Translations under genes and position numbers: made by a program
Assembly (NCBI GenBank): GCA_937950105.1
Contig: CALFEM010000258.1
Span: 1-7,643 of the forward strand
Reading direction: 5' to 3'
Source of the DNA: an uncultured Alphaproteobacteria bacterium
GTDB lineage: Bacteria; Pseudomonadota; Alphaproteobacteria; Rhizobiales; Hyphomicrobiaceae
DNA: 7,643 nucleotides
Shown: positions 7,509 to 7,643 of the stretch, in pieces
Layout of the letters: the number at the start of each line of letters is the position of its first letter
Position numbering within the stretch: position 1 is the first letter of the stretch
Notes under the pieces: model-generated
Databases searched by the model: none
Seen by the model: only the letters and a program-made list of their open reading frames with translations
Told to the model about the DNA's origin: nothing

Positions 7509-7643
7509 CGCGCCCCGATCGTCGCGCGCCCTTGCGCGCGGCGTGAATCGGTGGCGCAACGTGACGCGCCCCGATCGTCGCGCGCGCTCTTGCGCGCGGC
7601 GTGAATCGGTGGCGCAACGTGACGCGCCCCGATCGTCGCGCGC
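7505..7643. repeat. Tandem repeat, 56-58 bp unit, 2.4 copies, running off the window
   Basis: Unit 1 is 7505-7560 (56 bp), unit 2 is 7561-7618 (58 bp) and a third begins at 7619 and is cut at 25 bp. All start GTGACGCGCCCCGATCG and full units end GAATCGGTGGCGCAAC. The first 25 and last 27 bp are identical between units 1 and 2; only the middle differs, CCTT against GCTCTT. Unit 1 overlaps the mce stop codon (GTGA). No protein is supported here: unit 1 holds only a 13-codon frame from GTG 7505. After mce the window holds nothing else. Copy number is unknown because the array is truncated; it may be a real intergenic satellite or an assembly product. Confidence 0.9.
7517..7549. other. GC-rich hairpin inside each repeat unit
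   Basis: In unit 1 the left arm GATCGTCGCGCGC (7517-7529) and right arm GCGCGCGGCG plus ATC (7534-7543, 7547-7549) pair as a 10-bp stem with one G-T wobble, a 3-nt bulge (TGA) and three further pairs, around the loop CCTT. In unit 2 the same arms are kept and only the loop changes, to GCTCTT. It could slow or end transcription after mce, but no T-run follows, so it is not a classical intrinsic terminator. It resembles REP-type palindromes in form only. Confidence 0.6.

Noticed and set aside
7517..7549. Rho-independent terminator after mce
   Set aside because: The stem is strong but followed by GGTGGCGC, not a T-run, and it recurs in tandem; it is listed only as a hairpin.
7505..7643. Possible CRISPR array at the right edge
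   Set aside because: The unit is one continuous 56-58 bp repeat with no unique spacers, and both flanks of the hairpin are identical between copies.
7543..7643. Small gene starting at GTG 7543 and open to the window end
   Set aside because: It consists only of repeat sequence, is Arg-rich, and stays open only because the 58-bp unit shifts the frame; it does not resemble the gene usually found after mce.

Overview
The window carries one co-directional (+ strand) gene block from a GC-rich alphaproteobacterium: the 3' end of the respiratory complex I operon (nuoL partial, nuoM, nuoN), then birA (biotin protein ligase), rnj (ribonuclease J) and mce (methylmalonyl-CoA epimerase). The order nuoL-nuoM-nuoN-birA-rnj-mce is, from general knowledge, a conserved neighbourhood in Alphaproteobacteria. 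All protein assignments rest on motifs readable in the translations. I see no RNA genes, CRISPR arrays, insertion sequences or phage genes.

Layout: 1-1493 is the C-terminal three quarters or so of NuoL. 1499-3061 is NuoM and 3058-4491 is NuoN (ATGA overlap). 4496-5260 is BirA with a forced TTG start. 5281-7002 is RNase J. 7003-7103 is the only real intergenic gap inside the gene block and holds a weak promoter-like signal and a 12-bp palindrome. 7104-7508 is Mce. From 7505 to the end lies a tandem array of a 56-58 bp unit with a strong GC hairpin. It overlaps the mce stop codon and runs off the window. The gene usually expected after mce is not seen.

How the genes fit together: NuoL, NuoM and NuoN are the three antiporter-like proton-pumping membrane subunits of NADH:quinone oxidoreductase. 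BirA charges biotin enzymes such as acetyl- and propionyl-CoA carboxylase. Mce acts one step after propionyl-CoA carboxylase. RNase J is an RNA processing and decay enzyme. Tight spacing from nuoL to rnj suggests translational coupling and one transcript; mce may have an additional promoter of its own.

Two observations stand out. First, leucine codon use changes abruptly inside nuoM near position 2700, from almost only CTG to a roughly even CTG/CTC mix that continues through nuoN and rnj. The switch follows a highly conserved motif around the catalytic glutamate. It looks like a join between two different alphaproteobacterial genomes, either by recombination in nature or, quite possibly, by chimeric metagenome assembly. 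Second, the window ends at exactly the base where the two complete copies of the terminal repeat diverge, as expected if an assembler stopped at a repeat branch. I did not find a convincing new biological system; the rest of the window is ordinary core genome.
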